Assembly: GCA_006384855.1 (NCBI GenBank)
Contig: VCJN01002954.1
Span: 248,001 to 312,000 of the forward strand
Origin: Tetraselmis striata
Lineage: Eukaryota; Chlorophyta; Chlorodendrophyceae; Chlorodendrales; Chlorodendraceae
DNA: 64,000 nucleotides
Direction: 5' to 3'
Position 1 is the first letter of the stretch, and every line of letters begins with the position of its first letter. The position numbers and the translations under genes were made by a program. Shown here piece after piece: positions 1-11,584 of this stretch. The notes below the pieces were generated by a model, which did not search any database, was not told where the DNA came from, and saw nothing but the letters and a program-made list of their open reading frames with translations.

Positions 1-829
1 AGTAGCTTGCGCGTCGTCGCGCATCTTCAAGACTTGGGCGTTTCGCTCCCTTAGGTGACGAGCCATCCTCGCGATGGGCCAACAGCGCTGTCTTCATAGC
101 TCGCAGCCGCTCGTGTAGGTCATGGGCGCAGCGCACAGCCGCATCCCGCTCCCCCCGCGCCGTGTCTCGCTCAGCGAGTGCACGCTTTGTGTTCTGGCGG
201 ACTTGCGCGGGTTCTGCAGCGTTGCGTGCGACCGTGGGCGAATGGGCGGGCCTCGAGACGGATGTGGCCCGATTATTAGAATTCGGAGCGATGAACCCTG
301 TCGTTGTGCCAGTTAGCACCACGTCAGTGGCCGGCCCGTCGCCAACGCGGCCGTAGGGCTGCCGAAAAGCTAGGTTGGCGTAACGCCCATACGCCCACAA
401 CCGCTTGGTGGCCTCGCCGCCAGTGTCGATGATGCTCGTGCCTGCCGGAAACTCGAGGTAGCCGTCTGGGCTGCAGCTCGCTAGCAGCCGCCAGACACGA
501 TCGGCGCCACATTTGAAAATCTTCCGCCACATGCATGATGCCATAACTTCCGGACACACGCAGCAAACGAACCGCACGTTTCGCTTCGCCGCAGCTGACC
601 GGTTGCCATGTCCATGCGGCGGGGTGGGCTTCTGACGCCCGTCCCTCCGGGTCTACTCTAGCGCATGTCGCAGCTCGGTCAACATGGTGCGACGGTAGCT
701 TGACCGCGATGGGGCCGGCTGCGACCCCCGATGTGTATGATCGTTGGGTAGCCCTAGAGGTCTACTATCGCCCCGTGGGGCTCCACAGGTCTCCACATGG
801 CTCTATCTCTTTCGCGACGCCCCGGACCC
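1..829. other. GC-rich sequence, no supported gene
   Basis: Several short open frames overlap on both strands, but none shows a recognisable domain, a plausible start context or a splice pattern. The composition is GC-rich and I see no repeat shared with the rest of the window. The stretch ends in a long G homopolymer. Confidence 0.5.
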
Positions 830-1332
830 GGGGGGGGGGGGGGGGGGGGGGCTGAGTGAGTGCGTGAGCGAGGCGAGAGACGTGTAGTATAGAATCCTCA
901 TACGCATATTTAAGAGTTTTAATCGTTATTCGTACGCATTATTGTGCAACATTTCTAAAACATTTATCAAGCGACGAAACGAGCACTTATTAAGCATTTA
1001 TTCGCCAAAGACAACGAGTCCCAGGGCCATCGGGGCGCAATCTCGGCCCTCATGGCCAAGCTGTCTACCCCGCTTTTTCGCGACCCTGCGCCGGCTCCGA
1101 TGCCAACAACTCCGCAGCCTCCAGCGAGTGGCGCCCGCCTCCGCCCCCGCACAATGGCGAGCCCTCCCCACCCGCGCCCGGAGACCGATACCGATCGACA
1201 CGGAGATCGCGACCGCGACCGGGCAACCGCTCGTCCCCGACCCACGACAGGAAGGGGGGGGGGGGGGGGTGGCGGTCGCCCCCCCCCCCCCCCCCTACTC
1301 CTCCCCCGCCCCCCCCCCCCCCCCCCCCCCCC
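830..1332. repeat. Cluster of long G and C homopolymers
   Basis: About 22 G lie at 830-851, 16 G at 1254-1269, 17 C at 1279-1295, and a C-rich run at 1309-1332. Proline-, glycine- and arginine-rich frames open on both strands here are products of base composition. Similar tracts of 16-30 nt occur across the whole window, for example at 8150-8172, 13730-13747, 36522-36551, 37650-37672, 39169-39192 and 45515-45532. Confidence 0.85.
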
Positions 1333-2057
1333 GCCCGGAGAGATCCAGCTAGGCGGCCGCGGCAGCCCACATACCGATCGCGGCCGCACAGACACCGGCC
1401 CCCGACCCGCCAACGACCCCGTTTCGTTCTTCACCCGCGACGCACATCATGCCGCCGCCAAAACCACAGCCGGACTCCAAATCCCCATTGCACAACTGAT
1501 ATGCGGCACACACCGAAGCCCTCGCCACTTCCCGGCCGAGGCACATCATACGCTTGGTTATCAATGAAGCACCGCAAAGCTCCCGACTTCCCCCGAGCCC
1601 AGTATCTTCAGCGCCGCCGGCCGGACGCCTTATTGGCTGCCTCAGCCGGAGCGTTGCAGCTTTGCTGATGAAAATGGGGACGGAGGGGAAGGGGCGTCCA
1701 TGGGGGCGTCCTACCTGCACATACCGGGGCAGTGGGCGGCAGCTATACCGATAAGTGGGAGACTGGATGGGTTTGTATGAGGCCCTAAATCGCACGAGGA
1801 ATGCCCGGCCAAAGTGGACTAGGGTACGAATAGGGACGGGCAAGGGGGTTTACAAAATATCAAAAGGGAATACAAAGGACACAGGATATGCCCGCTAGCT
1901 CACATACCTGGCATTAAGAGGGTTGCACGCTACATTTACGCACTATTAAATGAGTGGACCTTATGCGGGTTCGTGCCGCCGGGCCGTAAGACAGCTGACC
2001 CGTTTAACAGTCAAAGACTAAGCGGGAATAAAGGTGTCAGAAATTTCATACTTCAAG
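1333..2057. other. Unassigned spacer
   Basis: No gene is supported. The longest frame (1349-1843, minus) is rich in Gly, Ala and Arg and has no recognisable motif. No copy of this stretch was noticed elsewhere in the window. Confidence 0.4.
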
Positions 2058-2884
2058 CAACGCTGTGTGGAGGCTGTTGCCTACTTTGCGGGTCCCGTTG
2101 TCTGCTGATGTCGCTTATTCGTTTGTTGAGCGTGCCGAGCCGAGTGATTGTTTATGCTCCCCCCCCCCCCCCTCCGAGTATCGGTACGGCTTCTGGGCCC
2201 TCATGGCCGCGGTCGTCAACCTCATGTTTTCTTCACCTGGGTGCGTATTGGCGTGCCATGCCGAGTGCGGGACGCGCACGTCGACGATTTGTAAAACATT
2301 CCCTTGCAAGTGTACCGCGAGAAAGGTCGCCCCAGAAAGCGCGGGACCGACGACATGCGCGTGATGCTGCTCCCCCCGTGGTTGAACACCCCCGCGTTGC
2401 CCGTCTTCTTTGGCACTTCGTCGACAACGCCCAGTTTATTCCCCCGTTCCATGTTCCCTTGGCCGAGCCTAATTTATGGGCTGTCACCCATGCAATGCAT
2501 TCGACTTCGTGGACTGCCGCTTCCATGTCGGTCTGCTTTTGCACGGCCGTTCATCTCGTCGTTGGCGCCGCCCCCCAGCCGGCACCTTTTTGGATCTCAC
2601 ACAACCCCCGGATGGGTACGGCCTCTGCCGCCATCGATGCCCCGCTGTCCCACATCCGCCACATGGGGGGAGGGAGGGGGGGGGGGGCGCAACCCGGACT
2701 ACATTGACCGCATTGTCTCCCTTCACCTCGCGCGCGGTTCTTCCTCGGCCACATCGCCCCTTCGCCGCTTCTAAGTTCAACACGACTCCGCAACGGCGGC
2801 CCTCCCGGTACCTCCTACGTAACTTGGCGCTACCCCTGCTTCGTCAGTGTGTCGCTATCTTCGTTCGAGCCTCCCTGGCAAATT
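2058..2884 (+). mobile_element. Tyrosine-recombinase element fossil, copy A
   Basis: Across reading frames this stretch matches copies B (15440-16318, minus) and C (30152-31340, plus) in the same order of blocks. The blocks are the end of a helical core-binding domain, a block around the first catalytic Arg (R-x-R-D-V-H-like in copy B), the TAATMSDW-like block, and a terminal block whose His-Arg-His / Gly-Gly-Trp / Asp-Tyr spacing resembles the HxxR...H/W...Y end of tyrosine recombinases. A homopolymeric C run interrupts it near 2160. It is broken, with several breaks. The family could be DIRS-like, Crypton-like or another YR element; no reverse transcriptase is visible next to it. Confidence 0.55.
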
Positions 2885-2908
2885 AGACTCAACTTCGCAA
2901 TAACTATA

Positions 2909-3045
2909 AGTAGTTTATGGGGTTTCCCTTTTCCCCAAGCGTTTTCTAGTTGCATGTGCACTTAGGGCGGTACTGGGTATTAGTTCACCGGTCGCCGCGG
3001 CCCCCTCGTGTGCAGTACGGATAAAATAAACGTAAACACGGCCTT
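2909..3045 (+). repeat. Dispersed module M, copy 1
   Basis: The copy starts near a TAGTTTATGGGGTTTC-like string and holds a CATGTGCxCxxAG core and an ATAAAA-rich end. It is shared with 33103-33400 in the same orientation and with 14800-14976 and 19838-19996 in reverse. A partial copy covering only the far end lies at 9215-9390. In this locus it lies between YR copy A and a LINE 3' end. It may be the terminal segment of a longer element or a SINE-like unit; I see no coding capacity. Confidence 0.6.
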
Positions 3046-3204
3046 TTATCTACGAAGCCAGGGCGGGGCTCCACAGAAATGCAATTTAGTTGTAAATCGC
3101 CCCCCAAGTCTACATGTACTGCCTCGCTTCAGTTAATCACAAACTGGTGTCGCTATCGTCAAAAGCCGCCACCACGGTCTGTAATGATCAACACTAAATG
3201 CTTT

Positions 3205-3451
3205 TCTTTTTCGCCCCCGGGACAGGACTGGCACCAGTGAAACCCTTGCAGCGTCTCTACGACGGCCGTTTAGGCAGCAATCCAGTTACGGAAAGCCCCG
3301 GGTAGGCGACGCTCCGTTATAGTCATCAAGCAAATTGCCGAAGCATTTCGCAAGACTAATTAGAGGCCAGTGACGGAATTTCCAACACTGTTGGATCACC
3401 GTCTAAAACACTGCCATCAAAATACCCGGCACAGACCACGAAAGGTCCGCC
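3205..3451 (-). mobile_element. LINE 3' untranslated tail, copy 1
   Basis: Read on the minus strand, this follows the LINE coding fragment at 3452-4048. A ~100 bp block here (3218-3320) recurs at 33515-33620 in the same orientation and at 35160-35285 in the opposite orientation. That is expected of a 3' tail retained in many 5'-truncated LINE copies. Confidence 0.6.
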
Positions 3452-4048
3452 CTACCCGTTTGGGCGTCGGCCCATTCGAGTAATGCAAGTTGGGGCAAGC
3501 CCCAACCCGCGGAGTAAAGCATTTCGGGAGTGCGATACATGTGCAACAAAAAAGGCAATGTGAGGGAGGGCCCGACGCCATAGCTGGAAAAATTTCCCAT
3601 TCCCAATAAAATCCAGGGCGCCGTGAAGGGAGGGGGGGACCCCGCCCAAAATAAAGGCAGTTACGTCCTCAGGCGTTGACGCACTAACCTGACTACTAAT
3701 AAAATCCCTGAACTCCGGAACTAACAACCCAAAATTATGACGGTGATACCCCCACCGCGGGCACTCCACCAACATATGTTCGATAGTCTCAGATTCACCT
3801 CCGCCACATGCAGGGCAATGTTCAAGGAACCGCTCAGGCATGGCATGAATCCGGGCCAATCGGCGGGCAGTGGGAAATACTCGGGTGCGTAATTGTATCA
3901 TAATGTGCAACCCGGCCACAACCCCCGCGGGGACACCCACACCGTACTGTGGGTGTGACGGGTTTGACGCATAGGACGCCTGGGCATATATACCCCAGGT
4001 GTTATTGCGTGCTAACGATACCGACGATTCGTAAAGCGCCCACACCAA
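3452..4048 (-). pseudogene. LINE ORF2 C-terminal fragment with zinc knuckle
   Basis: The 198-residue open frame is the C-terminal end of a non-LTR retrotransposon polyprotein. It contains LRTRVFPTARRLARIHA followed by a C-x2-C-x9-H-x4-C knuckle (CPACGGG...IEHMLVEC), the arrangement found after the reverse transcriptase of L1-type and related LINEs. A tract LDFIGNGKFFQLWRR follows. Neither endonuclease nor reverse-transcriptase core is present upstream, so the copy is 5'-truncated near 4060. A second, more decayed copy sits at 33620-34290 on the same strand. The identification rests on the knuckle and the duplicated 3' tail. The clade is not resolved. Confidence 0.65.
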
Positions 4049-4061
4049 TGCCTTTACTAGT

Positions 4062-4237
4062 TTAGCGGCATCGCGCGCGGCTAGTGACCTCCACTAAATG
4101 CTGCTTAGCTTGCCTCGGACACAATCTGCGTAAATTCCGTTGTCGTAACCATGTGATGAGTGCAGTATGCAGCCGCGAAATGGCACGGTCGGTTTTCGAT
4201 ATTTTTGACATCGGTGTTTTTATTACAAAAGCCGATT
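4062..4237. other. Short segment between LINE fragment and end motif
   Basis: An open minus-strand frame of 65 codons runs from the end motif at 4238-4257 toward the LINE. It has no recognisable domain. The segment is bounded on one side by the truncated LINE and on the other by the shared end motif. Confidence 0.3.
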
Positions 4238-4257
4238 CACTCGTCGAATCGGGGTCC
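4238..4257 (-). repeat. Shared element-end motif, occurrence 1
   Basis: The minus strand reads GGACCCCGATTCGACGAGTG. The same 20-mer, with one to three changes, occurs at 9126-9145, 26263-26282, 27888-27907 (minus) and 30132-30151. Outside it (the GGACC side) each copy has a TTAAG-like string and AT-rich sequence with many TACT/AGTA words. Inside it each copy abuts a different element fragment. Confidence 0.7.
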
Positions 4258-4649
4258 ACTTAACTGCGCTTAATACGGTACTTCTAGTGTATTCATACTC
4301 ATTTTTACGGTACTACTAATACCGTATTTCTTATATGATGACGACTACTCCCGCTTAACGTGAGCATATCCGCGCATATCCGCGCTTATCCATGCAAGCC
4401 ACCGGTACCTGCGCCGCGAGTAGGTCTCAACGCCACAGCAGTACCCGTACGTGAAACGGTACGTGATGCCCGTCCCGCCGGCCCACGCAAACGTACTTCG
4501 CCATGGTGCGCAACCGCGCGGCGGGCCTGACGCTGCTAATGCGCACGCGGCGGTGGAGCGAATGCTTTTATATCATCCCTTGTCTAACCTGCTTATCATC
4601 TGCCGCTCTCGCCCAGAATCTAACCACTCGCTATCCCACACCCGCCCCC
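4258..4649. other. Spacer with short GTAC/TACT-type words
   Basis: AT-richer sequence with repeated short words such as CGGTACTxxTA and CCGCGCATAT (twice near 4370). It resembles the outer flanks of the other end-motif copies in style but is not alignable over long stretches. No gene is seen. Confidence 0.4.
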
Positions 4650-4861
4650 CTCAGCGCACCCTCGTCACGATGACTCGCAACAAAGCGAGTTCATGCGGCA
4701 AGAAGAGCGTCTTCGATGTATGCGATAATCCGAGCGGCCACCTTACGGTCTAGTGCCGTGTGTGCAAAAGTCACCTCGCCGATAAAAGCTGCCACATAAA
4801 GTATAACACCTCATACACTCAGCTAACGACGCATGCTCGGTGGAGCAAGCCCGCTTACTGT
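4650..4861 (+). pseudogene. BED-type zinc-finger remnant of a DNA transposase
   Basis: The frame beginning at the ATG near 4671 encodes KKSVFDV, a C-x2-C pair in CRVCKSHL, and a downstream YTQLTTHARW segment. That is the order of a BED zinc finger (aromatic residues, Cys pair, then His), typical of hAT-like transposases. A TAG codon at 4751-4753 interrupts the frame immediately before the Cys pair, so it is broken. No hAT dimerisation or DDE part is recognisable downstream. An exapted host BED protein is possible but less likely given the break. Confidence 0.4.
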
Positions 4862-5455
4862 CGATGAGTGCATGATAGTGTGCGGATTCCAGCTTGCCAT
4901 AACAGTCTTAACCGACGCTTGCCATACCCCCCCTCCCTTCACGCAGTTTAAGATCACCACCGCATCGCAGTGCTGCCCGTAGTGCTGCCCGCCCCGTCTC
5001 CGCCCGAAGCGACTGCCCCGCCCTCACCACCCGCCGCACCGGCTACCCGATGTTCGCGTCGACCCCGCACGCGCGAAGAACAGCGGAACGCTCCCGCTTT
5101 ACGGAACAATGTGGGACAATGGGTCGGTGTGCCGTTCTTGTCGTCTCATCACTCCGAGGTTGTCGGCACAGCCATGCTCCCTAGCAACAAGGTTAGGGTG
5201 CGACATCACGACGGCAGGTAATGCCACACTGCTTTCTCACTGAGACTGTATTCCATACACGCATGCTTATATGCGTCCCACCCAAATTTGTCGCCTCCCA
5301 CCCAGCACACCTCTTTACCAATAGGTAACCATGTGGTGTGTCGTCCGCTCTGTTACAGTATACCCGCGAGATTCAAAAGTCGCTTGTCGCGCGACCTAGT
5401 AATTCGTCGGCGTTTCCAGAAATTAGACAGTACCTCGGACCGGTTCTGGCGGCGA
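4862..5455. other. Unassigned, Pro/Ala-rich frame near 4970
   Basis: An 83-codon plus-strand frame at 4970-5221 is rich in Pro and Ala and then in Arg. It could be a linker downstream of the BED remnant, but nothing diagnostic is present. The remainder shows no repeat or gene signal. Confidence 0.3.
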
Positions 5456-5567
5456 TATGGACATCGACGATACTGCTGGAAGCGACATGGGCATGGCCTA
5501 GAGCCCAGTTGGCAGTCCTTTAACGAAGGACCGGGCGGACGGTGATGAGGAGAGGGCGGAGCGGGGT

Positions 5568-6686
5568 ATGGCTATTTCTGACGGCGATGCCTTTTGGGAG
5601 GGCGACGACGAAGAACGCGAACCGACTGGATTTCTCTCCAGCTTCAACGGCAGCGACAAGGACGAGACGGGGGGAGAGGAGGAACGGGAACCGCGCCTTC
5701 AAGGCAATGTTGAAGGCGGTGCCAAAGAGGTAAGCCGTATTACACATTTGCTCCTATTCGCATCGCGCGCCTTCACTAAGGTGCACTTGGACAAAACCCT
5801 TTTCAGTCTGCTTGTCGCTAACTGTGGTGTTGTTGTGTGCCCTTCTAAGGGTAGTGGCGGCGAGCCTTAGCATGGTACCGAGGATGACAAGCGCTACGAA
5901 GATCTGCCGCACTGCTTCTCCCACGAGTTGTTGGGTAAGCCCCCGCCCCCGAAGCGTTGCGTCCGAGCGAGCATCGGGGCCGTGCTCGTCGACATGCTTG
6001 GCATCAAGGCGGACTACGAGCTGCCTATCGCCAAGATATGTGAGCCAATGTGCGATGGTACCCGCCTGATGTGTAGCAATCTACACGTGATGGTTGTAGG
6101 TGGGCGGTTCAGGAGAAGCGTGGCTGCACAGCGCGTGAGGTGGAGATGTGCCTTGAGAGGGGGGTGAGCCCCCCACCCCCCTTCCACACACCATGTGCTT
6201 CAAACGAGGCATCTTATGTATCCGCTCAGCATATCATATAATCCTTCTATATTGTCTGTGTGTAGGTTAGGTTCTTCTGGAACACATTGTCGGCAAGTGC
6301 AGGAAGGATCCGGAGAGGGTTGTCGAGGTCGTGAAGCAGGTGCAGTCTTCCGGTCGGCCCCCGGCTTCCCACTCAACATCGTGCAAGGCAGGCTGCTGGT
6401 CACATACAGCTGGACACAGGCGATTTCCGCCAGCAATGCTAGCAAGGGTCGGCGGCACGAGATGGCCGTTGCTGATGCTGCGCCCATGCAGATATTGAGG
6501 TATGTGAGCAACGCCCCGCAGCTGCCCTTTCAGTTATCTCATGTTTTATTTGGACACTGACATGATATTGCTGATTTTGCTTTCACCATGTGGGCTTCCT
6601 ATGTGAAGCACTCTAATGCCAAGGACATCGCCGTTTGGCACGGTGATCTGGACGATGGCGATGACGGCGCTGCAGAGCAGCCGTAA
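5568..6686 (+). CDS. Multi-exon gene candidate of unknown function
   Basis: The first exon (5568-5729) encodes an acidic segment (MAISDGDAFWEGDDEEREP). A GTAAG donor at 5730 and an AG acceptor at 5869-5870 join in phase to HGTEDDKRYEDLPHCF..., which stays open through GIKADYELPIAKICEP. A GTAGGT donor at 6096 and an acceptor ending at 6270 again give an in-phase join to VLLEHIVGKCRKDPE. Later coding (GRLLVTYSWTQAIS, donor GTATGT at 6500) and a tail VKHSNAKDIAVWHGDLDDG before TAA near 6686 look real, but I could not place their splice sites. An in-frame MDIDDTAGSDMG stretch upstream (5459) is cut off by a TAG at about 5501. I recognise no domain. Consistent splice phases argue for a real gene; transposon origin cannot be excluded. 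Confidence 0.45.
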
Positions 6687-7450
6687 CAACATCAGCGTGT
6701 TTATTCAACATGCATTGCGGCTCAAAATCCTGCATGATTAGCGCTTCAAATGTCTCTGGGGGCATGGCAGCGCAGGGTAGGCTGATGTCATGAGTGTTTG
6801 TACATCAAGTTGCTGCACATGATGTTCACGTAGAATAGTATGGCTGGCGCAGGAAATATAAATATAGGCGCCGGGTGGGTCTCGGGTTTCCAACTGTAAC
6901 GGAAAGATATATTTCCTTCCAAAACCTTGTCTGCCAATTGCATTCATTTATGTCTGCTTTAGTATTGATTTTTCATGTATGTTATACATGCGGCATCATG
7001 CTGCGCAATGTGCGTTGACATTATGGGTGCCGCGATAGAGCGTAATTTCGTACCTCATCGACCGTTGTAACCAATCAAGGATATATGTGCATGTACTCTG
7101 CAATATTGATCATTTCCTGTCATGCCATGATTTTTTTAATCGTGTATTGACGCATCTCCATATTGCTAGTAGTTCACAGCATTATTTAAGGGTTGTGGTT
7201 TTGTGCGTAAGTATGCATGACTGATTTGTGTTGGCTTGGGTACCCGTGTACCAGGTACCGTAATCACAATGAGGTATTGATATACAGTACAGTATTCATA
7301 CTACACCGCATCACTTCTTGCCCGGTTCCATATCACTTGGTCACGAAGTGATAATGACAGCAACAATATCGACTAGTGTACCGCGGCTAGTGGTCATCGC
7401 ACAGCCTTGAGTCGGCCAGCACTTCACCACCATCGCCACCCCCCGGCACC
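6687..7450. other. AT-richer spacer, no gene seen
   Basis: This stretch has a lower GC content than the surroundings and no coding frame with a recognisable feature. It may hold the 3' flank of the 5568-6686 candidate and the promoter side of the 7451 candidate. I could not identify a confident TATA box or polyadenylation signal. Confidence 0.4.
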
Positions 7451-8482
7451 ATGACGACGTCTGGAGGCACAGCGTTTCTCTCCGCCGGCGGAGATAGCCC
7501 CCCCCCCCCCCCACCCCCTACCCCGGAGTATGGCCCACCTCAGGACCTACCCCTACCGCAGGGGCCGCCCCTCCTCTACTATGTGACGTGCGTCAGATTG
7601 TCGTCAGCCGAGGATGCCGAGGTCAAGGTAGACGGGCCGTTGACTCCTGCACGCCTTTGTGCTCTCAACAACACCGAACGCGAGACAGTGCAAGGGGTGT
7701 ACGTGTTCACGTGCATGGAGGACGCTAAAGACTCGACGGACGAGGGCTATGAAGCACGTTTCGTGTGCCACTGAGGTAAGGAGCAGTTGGTGGCAACTTC
7801 ATTTCGCTTAGCTGCCGGCAATAGGTTCCAGCACCCCCCTACTTGACCGAGGCCGAGGAGGCTGCCGCTTTGACCAGCAGTGCTCTCTCCCCGGCGGAGA
7901 AAGGCAATGCCAACCCTACCAGAACCCCCGCCGTGGAAAGGTGAGTCCGAGATTTCACTGCGGTTGGTGCTGGTTGCTTGCACGCATGCTGCCTTGTGCA
8001 CGACGACGTCACAACGACTGAATTATTTGTCTTTTGTGATTTCAATTTACGTCCGGCATCGACCGGCAACCCACTGTAGGAGCAATATACCGGCTCCAGC
8101 CCCCCTCACCCGTTCAATCGTCCAGCTCCCGTCCCCCGTGCTGCTCGAGCCCCCCCCCCCCCCCCCCCCCCCGCTACATGATATGACCAAAAAGTACACG
8201 ACTTCAGCTGGGCGTGTGCGTGTGACCTGCAACTTCGTTGATACGGCGAGGATGCAAGCAGGGCGTAAACAAAAGCAAGCGCATCTGCGAGCGACAACAA
8301 CAGGCAAGCAGCCCACGAGCGGCCAGCACCTTAGCCGTGGGCAGCGGCTGGCAGGCATGGTGATGGACAACACCACCCCACAAGCCGCAGCCACAAGGGC
8401 GAGGCAGACCGGGCGGAAGAGGCCTGCCGCATCGCAACCCCCGGGCAGCAGTAGCAGCCCCCCGGCCGGCCGCGGGCACTAG
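7451..8482 (+). CDS. Small multi-exon gene candidate, basic C-terminus
   Basis: An ATG in good context (CACCATGACG) at 7451 opens 107 codons with a polyproline run (C tract at 7499-7512), then LLYYVTCVRLSSAEDAEVK. This frame stops with TGA at 7772-7774, directly before a strong GTAAGG donor-like site, so the exact exon end is unsettled. Further downstream a frame containing YLTEAEEAAALTSSALS ends at a GGTGAG donor near 7940. After a 23-nt C tract (8150-8172), MTKKYTTSAGRVRVTCNFVD begins a basic, Gln/Ser/Pro-rich tail ending with TAG at 8482. The style (acidic or mixed N-part, polyproline, short basic C-part) resembles the 31737-32771 gene, but I see no clear homology. Function unknown. Confidence 0.35.
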
Positions 8483-9125
8483 AGGTCCCATGTAATTACA
8501 TTTTCTGGTTTGTTTCCTATTACTTTCGCACAATGTCCGACCCCACCTGCAGAAAACTGAAAGTGACCGATACTCGCCTGTCAAATTTGCCAGATAGGAT
8601 TAAGCGTGCTTAAATGCGCTTAACTACTGTTAGAAGCTCCACTCTCATTGGTTGTTGGGTCGGCAACATCCAGCCTGGCAACATGTGCACCGATAAAATC
8701 TCAAACCATCCGCCGCCCGCGTGAAATTCATTTCTGCTGTCGTTATCACGTTGTCGGTATGTGGCGAACATGAATGCATCTCCCGCCCGTTATGTTTGAA
8801 CCCCCGCGACTACTCGCGAGTAGTCGCGGAGTAATCGCGCTTACTGCCGCGCTTTTGTGCTTTTCTATAATATCGCAAGTATTACTGTACTCCCGCCGTA
8901 CCTTATAGTGATGACTCGCGAGTACTGGTGCCCTATAGTGATGACTCGCAACTACTCGTGGCGCTACTCGTCACGCTATTCTCTAGTACTTAATGCAATA
9001 CATCGCTGCCGTACACATGCCTCCAGCCTGAAATAAAGTACTGCGGCGCTTAACGTTAAGCGGGGTTTAAGCTTGCTACATACATGCGCTTACTCGAGCT
9101 TACTATTTGGTAAGCGCGGTTAAGC
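8483..9125. other. Spacer rich in TACTCGCGAGTA-like palindromes
   Basis: From about 8800 the sequence is built from short self-complementary words (ACTCGCGAGTAGTCGCGAG, GACTCGCGAGTACT, GATGACTCG repeated) and GCTTAA/TTAAGC words. It leads directly into the end motif at 9126-9145. No gene is supported. Confidence 0.5.
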
Positions 9126-9145
9126 GGACCACGTTTCGACGAGTG
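9126..9145 (+). repeat. Shared element-end motif, occurrence 2
   Basis: The sequence reads GGACCACGTTTCGACGAGTG, preceded by GCGCGGTTAAGC. The preceding string is nearly the same as at occurrence 1, extending the conserved end to roughly 30 nt. Immediately inside lies the module M-related repeat at 9215-9390. Confidence 0.7.
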
Positions 9146-9214
9146 TTGACCGGAATTTGCACATGCTATGGCCTATCCAGCGGTACGCATGTTGTAGCAG
9201 CCCCGCTGCAGCTC

Positions 9215-9390
9215 CGTCGAAAGCATCCGTAATAGATGAGCCTGCCATCTTCTAGTTTTGTCGTGTTTGACACTGCGCCCCTTTGACTTCGTTTCCTTCC
9301 ACGCTTTCACTAAACCTCTTTGCCAATTTCGGCTCTTGTCCGTGTAAAATAGCATGCGTGACCTTATTCGAAAAACCTACTCAACTTTGA
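9215..9390 (+). repeat. Module M-related repeat, partial copy
   Basis: This aligns with 33230-33400 through a GCCTGCCATCTTCTAG-like start, a CCACGCTTTCACT core and GTGTAAAATAGCATGCGT near the end. It is the distal portion of module M; the proximal ~130 bp is missing here. Confidence 0.6.
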
Positions 9391-11584
9391 AATCCTTAAA
9401 TACGCACCTTTCGATACAGGTGGGCGAGACGGTGGACAAATTCTAATCAAACCCGTACAAACACGTACAAACGCCTCTCGTCCATGCGTACTTACACGAC
9501 GGGCGTCGTGTATGAACTTGTCCACTGTCATGAGCTATGGACATGTTGAAATCGCCCAAAGGCGCTTATCTCGCTCACCGCTCACTGGACGAGTTCCTAC
9601 ACGAAACAATGTTTAGTGCTCTTACATGCACTAACCCGTGCTACTACCGCGCGCGCCGCGCCGCCGCCCAACCCCTTGCCTCATCCACACGCCGCCACCA
9701 TCACGCACGCTGCGATTTGGCGTTGAGGCTTCGAATTGGGATCCATTGGTAGTTCTGGGCACTCTAGTCCGTCGCCACGTGCTCCAAAGCTCGCCGTCCA
9801 CGATACCAAGATACCACGCACGATACCAATATACCAATATTTCAGGTAGGCACACCGCCATCATCGAGTGTTTTGATGTCGGCACCGGGATGTCGGGCCC
9901 CGCCCGCGCCAGACATTGATCCGTCAGCGGGCAGTGCGGAGTGTTAGATGATGGACATGTGGGGATAACACACGCAGCGGAATGGCACGTGCCGAATTGG
10001 CGCGTGCGAATAGGCGCCCCTTTTGGGTGATGGCGGCGCCGCTATCACATTCGCGTCATCAGCATGCGATGTCCTCTCCCACCGAGGTTCGTCGCCGTGC
10101 GCGGCTTGACTCACGGTCGGATTCGCCATTTCATCATGTCCACTCCGAAATCTCGTCGACGTGGACCCACCCGCATCGAAAGCACAACCCGCAAAACGAG
10201 GTGGATAGGATGAATTAAACCCGTATGGTACGTTCCCGAGGATTAGAACCCGTCCACCATCTCATTCACTCGTATCGCAAGGCGTGTGATATAGTGTTGT
10301 CGAATTCTGATTGAAAGGGGGGGGACTGTGGGATACATTAGCGACTACCGGTAGAGGTAGCGACTGTTGGCACGGCACCTAACCAGGGATAATAATCCGT
10401 CATTTACCGATCGGTACAATGTCACGTACAACTTTTCAAGATTCAGCACCCCCCTCCGCCATCCCCAACGAATCCACACCCACCTCCAAGCGGGCGCCAC
10501 AGAGGCATCCTAGACCCCGGTCTACTACATGGGCGGACTTATGTCAAGGAAGGCTACCGATGATCGCGTACCGGCTCAACGGGAGGCAACTCAACCGCGA
10601 TGACATAGCGTTAGGAAACACTAAACAATCCCCATCGATCTACTATGGCCTCGCAAATTCCCAATGGACTGCGTCTAAACCGCACCAATACTAGAGTATG
10701 ACCGGCGATGCATGTCTTTACCCCTCTCAATGCTTGAGCCGAGAGCGGTGGCCGCGCTTTGGCTCAATCGCGCGCGTGAGCGGTCGAGTCAAGGCTGTTC
10801 AACAAACGATTTTCGAGCGTAGCGACTATAGCATTTTGATTTTACAAACTGCATCGCCGTCGCAACCTCAAACCTCGCCGTAAGTGGCTCTACTAGAAGC
10901 CATCTCACAGGTCGGACTACAACGTGATCGAGGCAGATTTCTTGAGCGAAGGCTTTCTAACGTCGAGGGGATGGGCGAACATATTGGTGTGCCGAAATGC
11001 GGGAATTCACGGGCGCTGCCTACATGCGCGTCCACCGGCAGCGAACCCAAAATAAACGGCCAAGAAAGGGCCACCATACCTAGCTAAGGGTATTTTGTAC
11101 CCATATGTTGACTCCCCTAGAGTACCATGCATACCATGGACTTAGGACCGAGAAAATGCTGAGTTAAGGTCGGGGCGGGTTGGGGGCTCTGTGTAATGTG
11201 TGTCGTGCCCGGTACCCCATTCCGTTTGGATCTACATGCGGTACATGGACCCTTTGCGCTGCAGGTGAAAGGCTCCACATGAGCATGTGACCACGGACTA
11301 CAGTGTACCGTGGAGACTTTTGACATTGCTGCCCCCTCGATTCGGCTAGATGGACCGCTCCATGGCGCTCTCGGCGAGGTGGTGGTTCAACACGGGTGCA
11401 GTAAAGCGCGGGGAGAACGGGGCTCTCGCGGTCGAACGTACCAACGGACTAGCTTTTTTAATCGGCGGAACAAACGTATATCTCCCGAGTCCCGTATTCA
11501 TAACATTTATATACTGCGGAACGTGTCCGGTATGGCATAGTGTCGCTATTTGACGATAACCTATCATCGAGGAGGTACCGCGGG
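9391..11584. other. Unassigned, no supported gene
   Basis: Short frames of 60-93 codons occur on both strands (for example 10419-10694 plus). None has a domain, consistent splice signals or a copy elsewhere in the window. Sequence style is mixed, suggesting old decayed repeats. A short G run lies at 10318-10324. Confidence 0.4.

Noticed and set aside
942-1567. Overlapping long frames rich in Pro, Arg and Gly
   Set aside because: They are driven by C and G homopolymers and open simultaneously on both strands, with no motif or splice signal.
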